Source of the DNA: Solirubrobacterales bacterium | Lineage (GTDB): Bacteria; Actinomycetota; Thermoleophilia; Solirubrobacterales; Solirubrobacteraceae | DNA length: 5,126 nucleotides | Direction: 5' to 3' | Assembly (NCBI GenBank): GCA_003157595.1 | Contig: PMKB01000036.1 | Coordinates: forward strand, 1-5,126 | In this document: piece by piece, positions 5,053 to 5,126 of the stretch | How positions within the stretch are numbered: position 1 is the stretch's first letter | Layout: every line of letters starts with the position of its first letter | Program-made: the position numbers and the translations under genes | Notes under the pieces: generated by a model | The model's input: only the letters and a program-made list of their open reading frames with translations | The model's database searches: none | What the model was told of the DNA's origin: nothing

Positions 5053-5126
5053 ACCTGAACGCGGCGGCCGGGACACTCGCGCGGGCACCCGAACGCGACG
5101 GCCGGGAAGCGCGCGCGTTCACTCGA
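5043..5126. repeat. 34-base-period degenerate tandem repeat, cut by the window end
   Basis: Unit 1 (5043-5076) and unit 2 (5077-5110) agree at 29 of 34 positions without gaps, sharing TCGCGCG, GCACC, GAACGCG and CGGCCGGGA. A third unit begins exactly in phase at 5111 and matches about 11 of its 16 visible bases, including CGCGCG and CAC. The sequence 5011-5039, across the transporter stop codon, resembles a unit with about five bases deleted (TCG...CCTGA...CGGGGACAC). The period is not a multiple of three, so it is not a coding repeat. Spacing is far shorter than in CRISPR arrays. The total length of the array cannot be seen. Confidence 0.65.

Noticed and set aside
4065..5054. Long minus-strand open frame (329 codons) opposite the transporter gene
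   Set aside because: Its translation is dominated by Arg, Asp, His, Gln and Glu with no domain pattern, as expected for the complement of a GC-rich gene. The plus strand carries clear Nramp motifs.
5043..5126. CRISPR array
   Set aside because: The 34-base units are directly adjacent with no unique spacers and have diverged from each other.

Overview
The window is GC-rich, with strong G/C preference at third codon positions, GTG/ATG starts and good Shine-Dalgarno sites. The first gene ends in a Cys-paired, Arg-rich beta domain (GRC...RRC followed by GTLT...LPAGTYTVILRAT) that I associate with secreted proteins of Thermoleophilia (Solirubrobacterales), so a high-GC soil actinobacterium of that group is the best guess. 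This placement is inference from protein style, not from a marker gene.

Layout. (1) Bases 2-1537, plus strand: the 3' part of a secreted sedolisin-family (S53) serine protease. It holds the catalytic Ser and calcium-site regions, followed by an IPT/TIG-like domain, two Ig-like repeats and the C-terminal beta domain. The 5' part, with the catalytic Glu/Asp, lies outside the window. (2) Bases 1604-1831, minus strand: a small lipoprotein, convergent with the protease gene and divergent from the next gene. (3) Bases 1923-3182, plus: a soluble protein with a PRC-barrel-like N-terminus, an MgtE N-terminal domain and two CBS domains, but no MgtE membrane channel. (4) Bases 3183-3395: a 213-base spacer with two TTGACA-containing direct repeats, several hairpins, two segments complementary to the downstream ribosome binding site, and a 12-base perfect Shine-Dalgarno. 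(5) Bases 3396-5024, plus: a divalent metal transporter of the SLC11/Nramp superfamily with altered metal-site motifs (DAGG for DPGN, APWQ for MPHN). (6) Bases 5043-5126: a 34-base-period tandem repeat running off the window.

How the genes fit together. Genes 3 and 5 look like a functional pair. The altered metal site resembles the Nramp-related magnesium transporter (NRMT) clade more than Mn/Fe MntH. The neighbour carries the cytosolic Mg2+-sensing module of MgtE channels without the channel. The simplest model is a two-part magnesium (or Mg/Mn) uptake system, with the sensor encoded separately from the pore and the transporter possibly also controlled through its structured leader RNA. The protease and lipoprotein have no evident link to this system.
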